Position numbers and translations under genes: made by a program
DNA from: Erysipelotrichaceae bacterium
Lineage (GTDB): Bacteria > Bacillota_I > Bacilli_A > Erysipelotrichales > Erysipelotrichaceae
Length of the DNA: 64,000 bases
Direction of reading: 5' to 3'
Assembly: GCA_024684175.1 (NCBI GenBank)
Contig: JAIKXJ010000087.1
Span: 1-64,000 of the forward strand
Part shown: piece after piece, positions 25,269 to 34,003 of the stretch
How the letters are laid out: every line of letters begins with the position of its first letter
Numbering within the stretch: the stretch's first letter is position 1
Notes under the pieces: generated by a model
Databases searched by the model: none
What the model was told of the DNA's origin: nothing
The model's input: only the letters and a program-made list of their open reading frames with translations

Positions 25269-26312
25269 ATGAAAACCAACCGTTTGCTTTACGTACTGAT
25301 CATCTTCCTGGCTCTGTGGTGTCTGATCCTGTCTTCACAGCTTTCCGCCGTCAGTTCCCGAGAAGATGCCAATGTCATCAACCAGTATGAGGTGAACGGT
25401 TTTTCTACGGATCTGACCAAGGTCGTCGAAGAGGTACGGCCTTCGATCGTCACGGTCCTTGCCGATAACAACATCCTTTCCGGATTCGTCTATAAGCAGG
25501 AAGGGGAGAATGTCTATATCCTGACGGCCTATCACGGTGTCAGCAGCGTCTCCAACATCATGGTCCGTTTCGGTGCTGCCTATCAGGTCCCGGGCGAACT
25601 TCTGGGACACGATATCTTTTGCGATCTGGCACTGATCCGCATCAATACGCCTTATGAAGTCGCGCCGCTGAAGCTGGGTGATTCTTCGATGCTGAAGCAG
25701 GGAGAATTCCTGATCTCCGTCGGTACGCCGCTGTCGCTGGACTTTCAGGGCAGCTGCAAGCTGTCGATGGTCGCCGGCAACGACATGCAGATCGAGAATA
25801 CGATCAGTGTCGATGAGGAACGCTACAATTATTTCCTCAATGTCATCGAGATCTCCGATCCGCTTGCCCAGGGCTATTCCGGTTCGCCTTTGATCAACAT
25901 GAACGGGGAAGCCGTCGGCATCGTATCGATGTCGGCACAAGGCGGGATCGGTTTTGCCGTGACCGTCAATGAAGCAAAGATGGCGGCTGACCGCATGCTT
26001 GCAGGGTCAGAGATCGAAAGAAATTTCTTCGGGATCAAGGGCAGTTTCCTGAAAGACATGTACAATTACGAAAAGACCAATCTCAACATCTCGATCGAGA
26101 CGATCGACGGCATCTATGTCGAGCGGATCAGGGAGAACGGACTGGCTTATGCCGCCGGCATCCGGCCGGGCGATGTGGTCACCAGGATCAATGAAGAAAA
26201 CATCAGTGATCTGAATTCCTATCTGCGGGCGGTCTATGCGGAAGCTTCCACGTTCACGTTCGAATACATACGCGGCGGGGAAACGCTGACCGGTACTTTG
26301 AACAATGATTAA
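25269..26312 (+). CDS. HtrA/DegP-like membrane serine protease
   Basis: 347 residues. N-terminal membrane helix (about 6-24), trypsin-like domain (about 45-240) with catalytic His in LTAYHGV, Asp in CDLALIRI and Ser in GYSGSPL, then a PDZ domain (about 255-343; AYAAGIRPGDVVTRINEENI). Family members degrade misfolded exported proteins at the outer face of the membrane. Shorter than typical HtrA (about 400-450). rlmH begins eight bases before its end, an order (htrA-rlmH) also seen in Bacillus, Listeria and streptococci. Confidence 0.88.
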   Translation: MKTNRLLYVLIIFLALWCLILSSQLSAVSSREDANVINQYEVNGFSTDLTKVVEEVRPSIVTVLADNNILSGFVYKQEGENVYILTAYHGVSSVSNIMVRFGAAYQVPGELLGHDIFCDLALIRINTPYEVAPLKLGDSSMLKQGEFLISVGTPLSLDFQGSCKLSMVAGNDMQIENTISVDEERYNYFLNVIEISDPLAQGYSGSPLINMNGEAVGIVSMSAQGGIGFAVTVNEAKMAADRMLAGSEIERNFFGIKGSFLKDMYNYEKTNLNISIETIDGIYVERIRENGLAYAAGIRPGDVVTRINEENISDLNSYLRAVYAEASTFTFEYIRGGETLTGTLNND

Positions 26313-26763
26313 GATCATCGCCATAGGCAAAGTCAAGGATAAACATCTTTCCGCTTTGATCGACGATTATGTCAAGCGGATCTGCAGATACCATAAGGTC
26401 GAAGTGATCGAGGTCAAAGATGAACCGATCACCGACAACGAAAAAGCCGTTTTGGACAAAGAAGGGCAAAGAGCCCTTGCCAAGATCGATGATAGCGACC
26501 ATGTGATCTTGCTGGACCTGCACGGGAAAAGCATCGATTCGCTTTCTTTAGCCAAAAAGATCGATACCTTGTTCAATACACATTCCAAGATCGCTTTCGT
26601 CATCGGCGGAAGCCTGGGCTTAAGTGAAGATCTGATCAAAAGGGCAGATGAAAGGATCAAGCTTTCCGATCTGACCTTCCTTCATCAGATGACGCGTCTC
26701 ATACTGCTGGAACAGATCTACCGCAGCTTTAAGATCCTCAATCATGAGACCTATCACAAGTGA
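26305..26763 (+). CDS. rlmH: 23S rRNA (pseudouridine1915-N3)-methyltransferase RlmH
   Basis: 152 residues with the SPOUT-family RlmH pattern: MIKIIAIGKVKDKHL, LLDLHGKSIDS, FVIGGSLGLSEDL (SAM-binding knot) and closing HQMTRLILLEQIYRSFKILNHETYHK. Methylates the modified uridine in helix 69 of 23S rRNA. Its start overlaps the end of the HtrA-like gene. Confidence 0.96.
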   Translation: MIKIIAIGKVKDKHLSALIDDYVKRICRYHKVEVIEVKDEPITDNEKAVLDKEGQRALAKIDDSDHVILLDLHGKSIDSLSLAKKIDTLFNTHSKIAFVIGGSLGLSEDLIKRADERIKLSDLTFLHQMTRLILLEQIYRSFKILNHETYHK

Positions 26764-26794
26764 CCTTTTGCTGAAAAAAATTGGATGCAATATC

Positions 26795-26823
26795 TTGAAT
26801 ATAAGCGCTTACAATTCTATAAT
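26795..26823 (+). promoter_or_regulatory. Promoter of ptsH
   Basis: TTGAAT (26795-26800), 17-bp spacer, TATAAT (26818-26823). The best-formed two-box promoter in the window. Confidence 0.8.
26800..26813. promoter_or_regulatory. cre-like CcpA site inside the ptsH promoter
   Basis: TATAAGCGCTTACA matches the catabolite-responsive element consensus TGWAANCGNTNWCA at all defined positions except the second. It fills the spacer between -35 and -10, where CcpA/HPr-Ser-P binding would block transcription. Confidence 0.55.
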
Positions 26824-26870
26824 AGACTCATAAAGGATTTTTGATCCTTGAAAGAAATGGAGGGAAGGTC

Positions 26871-27137
26871 ATGAAAGAAATCAAGGTATTAGTTGTTGAC
26901 CCTGTAGGTTTGCATGCTCGTCCTGCTACAGTTGCTGTAAACGCTGCAAGTAAATTCAAATGTGATGTAAAGGTTTCATTCAAGGAGAGATCCGTCAATA
27001 TGAAATCGATCATGGGTGTTATGTCATTAGGCATCCCTACTCAGTCAGAGATCACGATTACTTGTGAAGGTGAAGATGAAGATGCAGCAATCGCAGCAAT
27101 CGAAGACATCTTAAGAAAACAGAAAGTAATTGAGTAA
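26871..27137 (+). CDS. ptsH: Phosphocarrier protein HPr
   Basis: 88 residues from ATG 26871, preceded by GGAGGGAAGG. His15 in GLHARPAT accepts phosphate from enzyme I, and the regulatory serine in NMKSIMGVMSLG is the HPr kinase target found in Gram-positives. Passes phosphate to sugar-specific PTS enzymes and, as HPr-Ser-P, is the CcpA co-repressor. Codons are T/A-ending far more often than in neighbouring genes (GTT, GCT, CCT), as expected for a very highly expressed gene. It stands alone: ptsI is not adjacent, and a terminator follows. Confidence 0.96.
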   Translation: MKEIKVLVVDPVGLHARPATVAVNAASKFKCDVKVSFKERSVNMKSIMGVMSLGIPTQSEITITCEGEDEDAAIAAIEDILRKQKVIE

Positions 27138-27145
27138 AACAACAA

Positions 27146-27174
27146 AAGGGAAGAAGTGATCTTCCCTTATTTTA
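27146..27174 (+). terminator. Terminator of ptsH
   Basis: AAGGGAAGA - AGTGA - TCTTCCCTT then ATTTTAA; nine-base-pair stem. Confidence 0.82.
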
Positions 27175-27195
27175 ACTGGAAGGAAAAAAGGAAAA

Positions 27196-28872
27196 ATGGA
27201 CTACAGAGAAATTTACGAAAAATGGCTGAATCATCCGAACCTTTCCGATGAACAGAGGAAAGAACTGCAAGACATGAGCGAACAGCAGATCAAGGATGCA
27301 TTCTTCACGGATGTCGCCTTCGGTACTGCCGGCATGAGAGGTCTGATGGGCATGGGACCGAACCGTCTCAACATCTTCACCATCCGCAAGGCCACACAGG
27401 GTTTTGCCAACTACCTCAACCACAACGGTCTTCATTCCGTTGCCATCGCTTATGACAACCGCTTCAATTCCAAGGAATTCGCTTTCGACTGCGCCAGGTT
27501 ATTGGCTGGCAACGGCATCGAGACGTATATCTTCGATTCCTTGAGACCGACACCTGAACTGTCCTACACGGTCAGATATTTCAAGTGCGACGGCGGCATC
27601 ATGATCACCGCTTCTCACAACCCGAAAGAATACAACGGCTACAAGCTTTATGATGAGACCGGCTGTCAGCTGATCCCGGAGATCGCTGCCAAGGTCATCG
27701 ATGAGATCGCACAGTTAGGCGATCTGCTCGACATCAAGCCTGCCGATAACTATGACGAAAGCCTGATCCACGTCGTCAACAAAGAAGTGGATGATGCTTA
27801 TTATAAAGACTGTCTGTCCATCCAGCTGCGTCCGGATGTCGATAAGAATTTCAAGATCGCATTCTCTCCGGAACACGGCGCTTCCTACCATCCGGTCATG
27901 GATACGCTGAAGATCGCCGGCTACGATGTCGTCGAAGTTGCCAGCCAGTCCGTACCTGATCCTGCCTTCGGTGCGACCAAGACGCCGAACCCGGAAGAAC
28001 CGGGAGCTTACGAAGAAGTCCTGAAGCTTGCCAAAGAGATCGACGCAAAACTCCTGCTGGTCTGTGACCCGGACGGCGACAGAATGGGCGTCGGCATCAA
28101 GCAGGGTGATGAATACATCGTCTTAAACGGCAACCAGACCGGTGCGCTCTTGTTGGAATACATCCTTTCTTCCAATGAAGAACTGGGCATCAAATACGAT
28201 CATCCGTGCATGTTCAATACGGTCGTCACTTCCGATATCGGCGAAGCGGTCGCCAGATATCACGGCTGCGACAACGAACGCACTTTGACCGGTTTCAAGT
28301 ACATCGGCAACAAAGTCAGACAGTACGAAAAGGATCATGCCAAGGACTATGTCTTCGGTTATGAAGAGTCCTACGGTTCTTTGATCAAGCCGTTCGTCAG
28401 AGATAAGGATGCGACACAGGCTTGTCTGTTATTGGCGGAAGCCTGCGCACATTATCTGTCCAAGGGAAAGACTTTGATGGATGTCATGAATGAAGCCTAT
28501 GAGAAGGTCGGTTACTACTATGACACGCAGTTCTCCATCATGCTTCCGGGTGCTGACGGCGCCGTCAAGCTGCAGCAGATCATGTCCAATATACGTAACA
28601 ATCCGCTGCAGGTCCCGGGCTTCAAGACATTGAAGATCGAAGACTACAAACTGCAGAAAGTCTACGAAGACGGAAAAGAAGAAGAATTCAAGATGCATGA
28701 CGTATCTGATGTATTAAAATATTATTTGGAAGACGGCTCTTTCATCGCGATCCGCCCGAGCGGTACCGAACCTAAGTGCAAGTGCTATCTTTCGGTAAAA
28801 GATACAAGTATGGAGAAGGCCAAGGAGAAATGTCAGGGCTTCATCACATACGTCAGATCGATGATGCAATGA
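27196..28872 (+). CDS. pgcA: Phosphoglucomutase / phosphomannomutase (PgcA type)
   Basis: 558 residues, the size of Bacillus PgcA. Interconverts glucose-6-phosphate and glucose-1-phosphate for glycolipid and polysaccharide precursors. Signatures in order: FGTAGMRGLMG, TASHNPKEYNGYK (phospho-serine loop), metal-binding CDPDGDRMGVG, sugar-specificity YEESYGSL, and phosphate-binding RPSGTEPKCKCY. AAGGAAAA precedes the ATG. trmR starts on its stop codon. Confidence 0.93.
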   Translation: MDYREIYEKWLNHPNLSDEQRKELQDMSEQQIKDAFFTDVAFGTAGMRGLMGMGPNRLNIFTIRKATQGFANYLNHNGLHSVAIAYDNRFNSKEFAFDCARLLAGNGIETYIFDSLRPTPELSYTVRYFKCDGGIMITASHNPKEYNGYKLYDETGCQLIPEIAAKVIDEIAQLGDLLDIKPADNYDESLIHVVNKEVDDAYYKDCLSIQLRPDVDKNFKIAFSPEHGASYHPVMDTLKIAGYDVVEVASQSVPDPAFGATKTPNPEEPGAYEEVLKLAKEIDAKLLLVCDPDGDRMGVGIKQGDEYIVLNGNQTGALLLEYILSSNEELGIKYDHPCMFNTVVTSDIGEAVARYHGCDNERTLTGFKYIGNKVRQYEKDHAKDYVFGYEESYGSLIKPFVRDKDATQACLLLAEACAHYLSKGKTLMDVMNEAYEKVGYYYDTQFSIMLPGADGAVKLQQIMSNIRNNPLQVPGFKTLKIEDYKLQKVYEDGKEEEFKMHDVSDVLKYYLEDGSFIAIRPSGTEPKCKCYLSVKDTSMEKAKEKCQGFITYVRSMMQ

Positions 28873-29465
28873 GTGTTGAAACAGAACAGATCAAAGAAAA
28901 AGCATTGAAGGAAGGCGTGCCCATCATCAAGGATGAAGGGCTTGCCTTTCTTTTAAATTGGATCAAAGAAAAAGGATGTAAGGACATCCTGGAACTCGGT
29001 ACGGCCGTAGGCTATTCCGCCATGGAAATGGCAAAGCTCGATGAACAGATCCATATCGATACGATCGAAAAGTCGAAAGAGATGTACGATCAGGCGATAT
29101 ATAACATTGCCGCAGAAGGACTGGACGGGCAGATCGATGTCCATTTCTGTGCGATCGAAGACTATACGACCGACAAGACTTACGATCTCATCTTCGTGGA
29201 TGCCGCCAAGGCCCAGTACGGAAAGTATACGGAACAGTTCCTGCGAAATCTCAAGGAAGACGGAGCCATGATCTTCGACAATATGATCTTTCACGGATTG
29301 ATCTATGAGGCCGAAAACATCGGATCGCGGAACCTGCGCAATCTGGTCAGAAAGATCATCAAATTCAGAGAATTTGTGCAGAATGATGCTCGTTTTGATA
29401 TAATGATGTTTGATAATATCGGGGATGGAATACTCGTTGTGACTTGGAGGAAAAGTGGAACCTAA
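28869..29465 (+). CDS. trmR: tRNA 5-hydroxyuridine methyltransferase TrmR-like
   Basis: 198 residues from ATG 28869, which overlaps the pgcA stop (ATGA). Class I SAM methyltransferase of the O-methyltransferase 3 type: SAM motif ILELGTAVGYSAM, acidic IDTIEKS, YDLIFVDAAKAQY, and IFDNMIFHG (metal-binding Asp-Asn). Close in pattern to B. subtilis YrrM/TrmR, which makes 5-methoxyuridine at wobble position 34. A small-molecule catechol-type O-methyltransferase is the alternative. Confidence 0.78.
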   Translation: MSVETEQIKEKALKEGVPIIKDEGLAFLLNWIKEKGCKDILELGTAVGYSAMEMAKLDEQIHIDTIEKSKEMYDQAIYNIAAEGLDGQIDVHFCAIEDYTTDKTYDLIFVDAAKAQYGKYTEQFLRNLKEDGAMIFDNMIFHGLIYEAENIGSRNLRNLVRKIIKFREFVQNDARFDIMMFDNIGDGILVVTWRKSGT

Positions 29466-31014
29466 AAACGTGATGTTACTGGGTTTTGTCAACAAGGCAC
29501 TGGATTATCTCAACAAACATATCGGAGAAGATCTCAGTGATTCGCTGACACAACTGAAAGATATCGATCTGGAATCGTTAAAGAAGGAGCTCGGGGAAGA
29601 ACTCAAGGAAGTTTCCGAAAAGGCTTCTTCGACGGCGAAAGAACTCATAGCTGCCGGCTATGAAGCTTTTGACAAGTTTGTGAATGCCGACAAGAAGGAA
29701 GAAGAGAAGAAAGATCTTTCCAAGCAGTTCGACGATCTTTTCAACGTTGACTTCGATGAAGAAGAAAAGGAAGAAAAGGATACTGTCGAGCAGAAAGAAG
29801 AACTTGAAGATCTGCTTTCTTTCTACAATCTCGATGCCGCTCTCGACCTGAATGAAGAAGACTTCGAAGAAGAAGAGGAACAGATCGCGGAAGATGAGAC
29901 CGACAGCAGCGAAGAGACTCCGATCCCTTACAGCGATACATTGACGGAAGCGGAGGAAGAGATCCCTTATCCGCTCGATGAAGAAGAAACGGAAATGTTT
30001 GAACTCATCGCCAGAAACGTCAACAGAAAAGACGACCAGCGTTCTAAGGACATCCTCAGCGGTGCCAATAAAGAACTGGATTCGATCTTCTCGGAACTCG
30101 TAGCCGCGGAAAACACCAAAGAAGAAAAAGAAGATGTCTATGAATCTTCGATGATCAACCGGATCCAGGAACTTTCGATCCCATCCGTTTTGCAGTCTTA
30201 TGATGAGGCTCTGAAAGATCAGGAAGCCGCGGAAGAAGTAAAACAAGATGAAGAAGCAGCCGTTCCGGAAGAAGCGATCCGCATCATCGAGAATCCGCTT
30301 GTCGACGTCTCCTTAAAACAGGATAAGGAAAAAGAAGAAGAGATCGTCAAAGAACTTGAGAAGAAAGAAGAAGAGGAACGTTCCCATCTCGTCTTCCCGG
30401 AACAGGTCGATAAAGACGATATCATCAAACTGATGAAAGACATCCAGCCTTTATCGGATGTCTACTATAACAAGATCGAGAATTTCATCAACGAAACGGA
30501 AAAAGAAGAACAGGAAAGAGCCAAAGCGGAAGAGACGGCGGCACCTGTTGCGGATAAAAAAGAGGATGATTCCTATATCTCTTCTCTGATCGACGACCTC
30601 AAGTCGAAACTCGATGAAGAGGAGATCAAAAAGAGAAAAGAGGAAGAAGAGTTCAAGGAGATCTACGAAAAGATCCATAAGGCTTATCCGTACCTCTCCG
30701 GTGCGTTCATCCGTAACGTCTACGATCTGAAACAGCAGATCGCCGATGAATATCCGATCGGAGAAACGATCGTCATACTGCACCGTACGTCCTTCAAGAA
30801 CGTCGAGAATCTGAGGCAGTATGTGGAGATCACGCTCAATCACGGTTATGCGATCAATGCGGACGAGAAGCAGATGATCGTCGATGCCTTCAAGCAGCAT
30901 GTCAATACCGACGGCAAGGTCATCACTTCGATCTTCGAAGTGGCCAACCAGTCGGCGTTGCTCAGCGGCGAGTACGAAGGCTACCGTGTATTGTTTGAAG
31001 ATGATCTGAAATAG
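29455..31014 (+). CDS. Large acidic protein of unknown function
   Basis: 519 residues from GTG 29455 (TGGAGG upstream), overlapping trmR by 11 bases. No signal peptide or membrane helix. Residues 1-75 are amphipathic helix (ALDYLNKHIGEDL), 75-390 are extremely Glu/Lys/Asp-rich with coiled-coil character, and the last 110 residues (about 405-519, from IYEKIHKAYPYLSGAFIRNVY to GEYEGYRVLFEDDL) look like a compact folded domain I do not recognise. It is cotranscribed with the membrane protein that follows. A scaffold or envelope-associated role is possible but unsupported. Confidence 0.75.
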   Translation: MEPKNVMLLGFVNKALDYLNKHIGEDLSDSLTQLKDIDLESLKKELGEELKEVSEKASSTAKELIAAGYEAFDKFVNADKKEEEKKDLSKQFDDLFNVDFDEEEKEEKDTVEQKEELEDLLSFYNLDAALDLNEEDFEEEEEQIAEDETDSSEETPIPYSDTLTEAEEEIPYPLDEEETEMFELIARNVNRKDDQRSKDILSGANKELDSIFSELVAAENTKEEKEDVYESSMINRIQELSIPSVLQSYDEALKDQEAAEEVKQDEEAAVPEEAIRIIENPLVDVSLKQDKEKEEEIVKELEKKEEEERSHLVFPEQVDKDDIIKLMKDIQPLSDVYYNKIENFINETEKEEQERAKAEETAAPVADKKEDDSYISSLIDDLKSKLDEEEIKKRKEEEEFKEIYEKIHKAYPYLSGAFIRNVYDLKQQIADEYPIGETIVILHRTSFKNVENLRQYVEITLNHGYAINADEKQMIVDAFKQHVNTDGKVITSIFEVANQSALLSGEYEGYRVLFEDDLK

Positions 31015-31030
31015 ATGGTGAGGTAAAAAT

Positions 31031-31711
31031 ATGACAAACAAGAATCCTTATGAAAGACAGGGAAAGGAAGAACTCGACATTCCCGATTTTGTGGAAGAGA
31101 AGACATTAGGCTCGGACAGCGTCGATATGTCGATCTTCAAGATGAGCGATGACGAATTATACGATGACACCACCGGCGACACCAAAGTCTACGGTGAGGA
31201 AGACGACGGTCTGGATGAGCGTCCCAAGAGAAAGAAAAAAGGAAACGGCTCTCTGATCTTATGTCTGATCATCATCGCCTTGTTGCTGGCGGCGTTAGCA
31301 GGATGTGCCTTCTATGCACTCAAGCAGCATCAAGCTTACGTCAAAGCCAATACGGGTTATCTGCAGATGCAGGCCAATGAGACCAACTACAAGCAGCAGA
31401 TCGCCGATCAGGCAGCAACGATCGAAACATTGACCAAGCAGATCGATGAGCTCAAGAACAATGTAGCCGGAGAAGGCGAACTCTTGTACGAAGTCGTCGA
31501 CGGTCCGATCTCCTTCAGGACATCGCCGTCAAGACAGGCGGATCTGACGACCTACAACGGCAAAGACTATGCGTATAACAACGACAAGTTCAATGTCATC
31601 GAAGTCGTCAAAGGAACGGATGATGCGGATTACTCCTGGGCAAAAGTTGCCGATAAAGTTTACTTCTGCTTAGGTACAGACACCGACGTCTGGGCAAAGA
31701 AATCGAACTAA
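31031..31711 (+). CDS. Membrane-anchored coiled-coil protein with SH3-like end, unknown function
   Basis: 226 residues. Acidic cytoplasmic N-terminus (1-66), a basic RPKRKKKGNG stop, one transmembrane helix (about 75-96, LILCLIIIALLLAALAGC), a coiled coil outside the membrane (about 105-145), and a C-terminal domain (about 150-226; LLYEVVDGPISFRTSPS, YSWAKVADKVYF) that reads like a bacterial SH3 fold. GGTGAGGT upstream of ATG. Follows the acidic protein by 16 bases in the same operon and ends at a terminator. Confidence 0.72.
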   Translation: MTNKNPYERQGKEELDIPDFVEEKTLGSDSVDMSIFKMSDDELYDDTTGDTKVYGEEDDGLDERPKRKKKGNGSLILCLIIIALLLAALAGCAFYALKQHQAYVKANTGYLQMQANETNYKQQIADQAATIETLTKQIDELKNNVAGEGELLYEVVDGPISFRTSPSRQADLTTYNGKDYAYNNDKFNVIEVVKGTDDADYSWAKVADKVYFCLGTDTDVWAKKSN

Positions 31712-31735
31712 AGCAGGTGTGATACCTGCTTTCTT
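31710..31735 (+). terminator. Terminator after the 31.0-kb membrane protein gene
   Basis: AAGCAGGT - GTGAT - ACCTGCTT followed by TCTT; overlaps the stop codon. T-run is short. Confidence 0.7.
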
Positions 31736-31753
31736 ATGAATGAAGGGCAAGTT

Positions 31754-32998
31754 ATGGAAGATGTAATCAGAATAAGAGGCGGCCGCAAGCTCAAAGGCGA
31801 AGTCACGGTCTCATCATGCAAGAACTCGGTCGTAGCGATCCTTCCTTCCGTGGTTCTGGCAAGTGAAGTCGTAAAGCTTTATGACGTACCGGACATCAAA
31901 GACGTACAGATCCTCATCAAGCTTCTGGAGTTTTTGAATGTCAAGGTGAGAGCGGACGGCGATGAGCTGACGATCGACCCGACCAATATCGCCAACATCG
32001 ATCTTCTCGATGACGATGTCATGAAGCTGCGGGCATCTTATTACTTCATGGGTGCATTATTGGGAAGGTTCAAACATGTCCGCATGTATTCACCAGGCGG
32101 CTGCAACCTCGGACCGCGTCCGATCGACCTGCATCTGAAAGGCTTTGAAGCTTTAGGCGCCAGGATCAAACAGGAAGGCAACATCATCGAGATCAGTGCC
32201 GACGAACTGCTCGGAGATGACATCTATCTGGATTTCGCTTCCGTCGGTGCAACGATCAACATCATGTTGGCGGCATGTTTCGCCAGGGGAAGGACGACGA
32301 TCGAGAATGCGGCCAAAGAACCGGAGATCATCGACCTGTCTTCGATGCTGAATAAGATGGGTGCCCAGATCCGCGGTGCCGGTACTTCCGAGATCACGAT
32401 CAACGGCATCACCAGACTCAAAGGCTGTATCCACGATATCATTCCCGACCGTATCGAAGCCGGGACCTATATCGTCGCGGCAGCAGCCTGCGGAGAAGAT
32501 GTGACAGTCAAAAACGTCATTCCGCAGCATATCGAAGCTCTGACGTCCAAACTTGAAGAGATGGGCGTGGAACTCGAACAGGGATCCGACTATGTCCGTG
32601 TCTTCGGCAGGGAAGATCTCAAGCCGGTCGACATCATCACACAGCCGTTCCCGGGTTTTGCCACGGACCTGCAGCAGCCTTTGACGGCACTGCTGACCAA
32701 GGCCAACGGCGACTCCCGTGTCGAAGAGACGATCTACCTGGAGCGTTTCAAACACTGTCATGAGCTCAACCAGATGGGTGCGAACATCGAGACCGGTTCC
32801 GGGCGTTCTCTGATCCATGGTCCGACACCGCTTCACGGTGCCGACATCTTCGCCACCGATCTGCGCTGCGGGGCATCCCTGGTCATTGCGGGACTGATGG
32901 CTGAGGGGGAGACGGTCATCCACAACGCCTATCACATCTACCGGGGTTACGATTCGATCGTCAACAAGCTCAAGGCGATCGGTGCGGATATCGAATGA
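31754..32998 (+). CDS. murA: UDP-N-acetylglucosamine 1-carboxyvinyltransferase MurA
   Basis: 414 residues from ATG 31754 (AAGGG upstream; an ATG at 31736 is also in frame). First committed step of peptidoglycan synthesis: enolpyruvyl transfer from PEP to UDP-GlcNAc. The loop PGGCNLGPRPIDLHLKGFEALG holds the catalytic Cys targeted by fosfomycin. The substrate-binding Lys-Asn is in SCKNSV, and late motifs ERFKHCHEL and DLRCGASLVIAGLMAEG are intact. The N-terminal SCKNS replaces the common GAKNA, a mild divergence. Confidence 0.95.
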   Translation: MEDVIRIRGGRKLKGEVTVSSCKNSVVAILPSVVLASEVVKLYDVPDIKDVQILIKLLEFLNVKVRADGDELTIDPTNIANIDLLDDDVMKLRASYYFMGALLGRFKHVRMYSPGGCNLGPRPIDLHLKGFEALGARIKQEGNIIEISADELLGDDIYLDFASVGATINIMLAACFARGRTTIENAAKEPEIIDLSSMLNKMGAQIRGAGTSEITINGITRLKGCIHDIIPDRIEAGTYIVAAAACGEDVTVKNVIPQHIEALTSKLEEMGVELEQGSDYVRVFGREDLKPVDIITQPFPGFATDLQQPLTALLTKANGDSRVEETIYLERFKHCHELNQMGANIETGSGRSLIHGPTPLHGADIFATDLRCGASLVIAGLMAEGETVIHNAYHIYRGYDSIVNKLKAIGADIE

Positions 32999-33065
32999 GT
33001 TTGATTGGAATATGCTTGAAATAAAGGGATATTTCGCATTTTCTTATTTACAATCTCGTTTGATC

Positions 33066-33074
33066 TGATATAAT
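33066..33074 (+). promoter_or_regulatory. Extended -10 of rpmE with a 54-nt leader
   Basis: TGA-TATAAT at 33066-33074. The leader to 33134 can pair TTGGGT with ACTCAA and may be an autoregulatory L31 leader, but this is only suggestive. GAAGGGAG precedes the ATG. Confidence 0.5.
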
Positions 33075-33134
33075 AATTAAGCATGTAAACTTACTTTGGG
33101 TTGACATGATACTCAAGGCGGAAGGGAGATTAAG

Positions 33135-33350
33135 ATGAAAAAAGGTATTCATCCTGATTATTACAGAGTTACTGTTACCTGCGCAGGCTGCGGTACGACA
33201 TTCGAGACCGGTTCCACGAAGAAGGACGGCATCAAGGTCGATACTTGTTCCAACTGTCATCCGTTCTATACGGGCAGACAGAGATTCGCGGCATCTGCAG
33301 GCAGAATTGAAAAATTCAATAAGAAGTATGGCTTGACAAGCAATAATTAG
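33135..33350 (+). CDS. rpmE: 50S ribosomal protein L31 (zinc-binding type)
   Basis: 71 residues, [28 protein letters not shown], with zinc ligands CAGC and CSNC, then [20 protein letters not shown]. The zinc-containing L31 form, usually replaced by a Cys-less paralogue under zinc starvation. Sits alone between two terminators with its own promoter. Confidence 0.97.
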   Translation: MKKGIHPDYYRVTVTCAGCGTTFETGSTKKDGIKVDTCSNCHPFYTGRQRFAASAGRIEKFNKKYGLTSNN

Positions 33351-33373
33351 AGGAAATCATTCCTCTTTTTATT
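33349..33373 (+). terminator. Terminator of rpmE
   Basis: AGAGGAA - ATCA - TTCCTCT then TTTTATTT, overlapping the stop codon. Confidence 0.8.
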
Positions 33374-33379
33374 TATAAT
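33374..33379 (+). promoter_or_regulatory. -10 box of tdk-prfA-prmC
   Basis: TATAAT at 33374-33379, 23 bases before ATG 33403, leaving a short leader with TTGAGGT. Confidence 0.55.
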
Positions 33380-33402
33380 GATTTATGTTGAGGTAAACAA
33401 TT

Positions 33403-34002
33403 ATGTATCAAAGTTACAGAGACGGCTGGATCGAAACGATCAGCGGCTGCATGTTTGCAGGAAAGACCGAGGAACTGATACGCCGTATCAAGGTCCTGGA
33501 ATTCGCAAAAAAAGAGATCATGGTCTTCAAACCGAAGATCGATAACCGTTATTCGCAGACGAAAGTCGTTTCCCATGCGGGTTCTTCCGTGGAATCGCAT
33601 GTCGTTTCCGATGCCCTGGAGATCCTGGAGATGGTCAAGCCGACCACGCAGGTCGTGGCGATCGATGAAGCGCAGTTTTTCGATGACAATATCTGTGCTG
33701 TATGCAATGAGCTTGCCGACCGCGGGATCCGCGTCATGGCGGCAGGCCTCGATACCAATTTCAAAGGCGAGCCTTTCGGACCGATGCCGCAGCTGATCAC
33801 GGAAGCGGAGTTCGTCACCAAGTTGGCTGCCGTATGCAACAAGTGCGGCGCACCGGCGACCAGGACGCAGCGCATCATCAACGGCAAACCTGCCTCTTAC
33901 AACGATCCGATCATCTTGGTCGGTGCTTCGGAAAGCTATGAAGCAAGGTGCCGTCATTGCCACGAAGTTCCGGATAAACCGAAAGTGAAGTTAGGAAGAT
34001 AA
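33403..34002 (+). CDS. tdk: Thymidine kinase
   Basis: 199 residues. Salvage phosphorylation of thymidine to dTMP. P-loop [13 protein letters not shown], catalytic/Walker [10 protein letters not shown], lasso-domain zinc ligands CNKCG and CRHCH, and substrate-binding [11 protein letters not shown]. The order tdk-prfA-prmC is common in Bacillota. prfA starts two bases after the stop. Confidence 0.96.
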   Translation: MYQSYRDGWIETISGCMFAGKTEELIRRIKVLEFAKKEIMVFKPKIDNRYSQTKVVSHAGSSVESHVVSDALEILEMVKPTTQVVAIDEAQFFDDNICAVCNELADRGIRVMAAGLDTNFKGEPFGPMPQLITEAEFVTKLAAVCNKCGAPATRTQRIINGKPASYNDPIILVGASESYEARCRHCHEVPDKPKVKLGR

Positions 34003-34003
34003 T

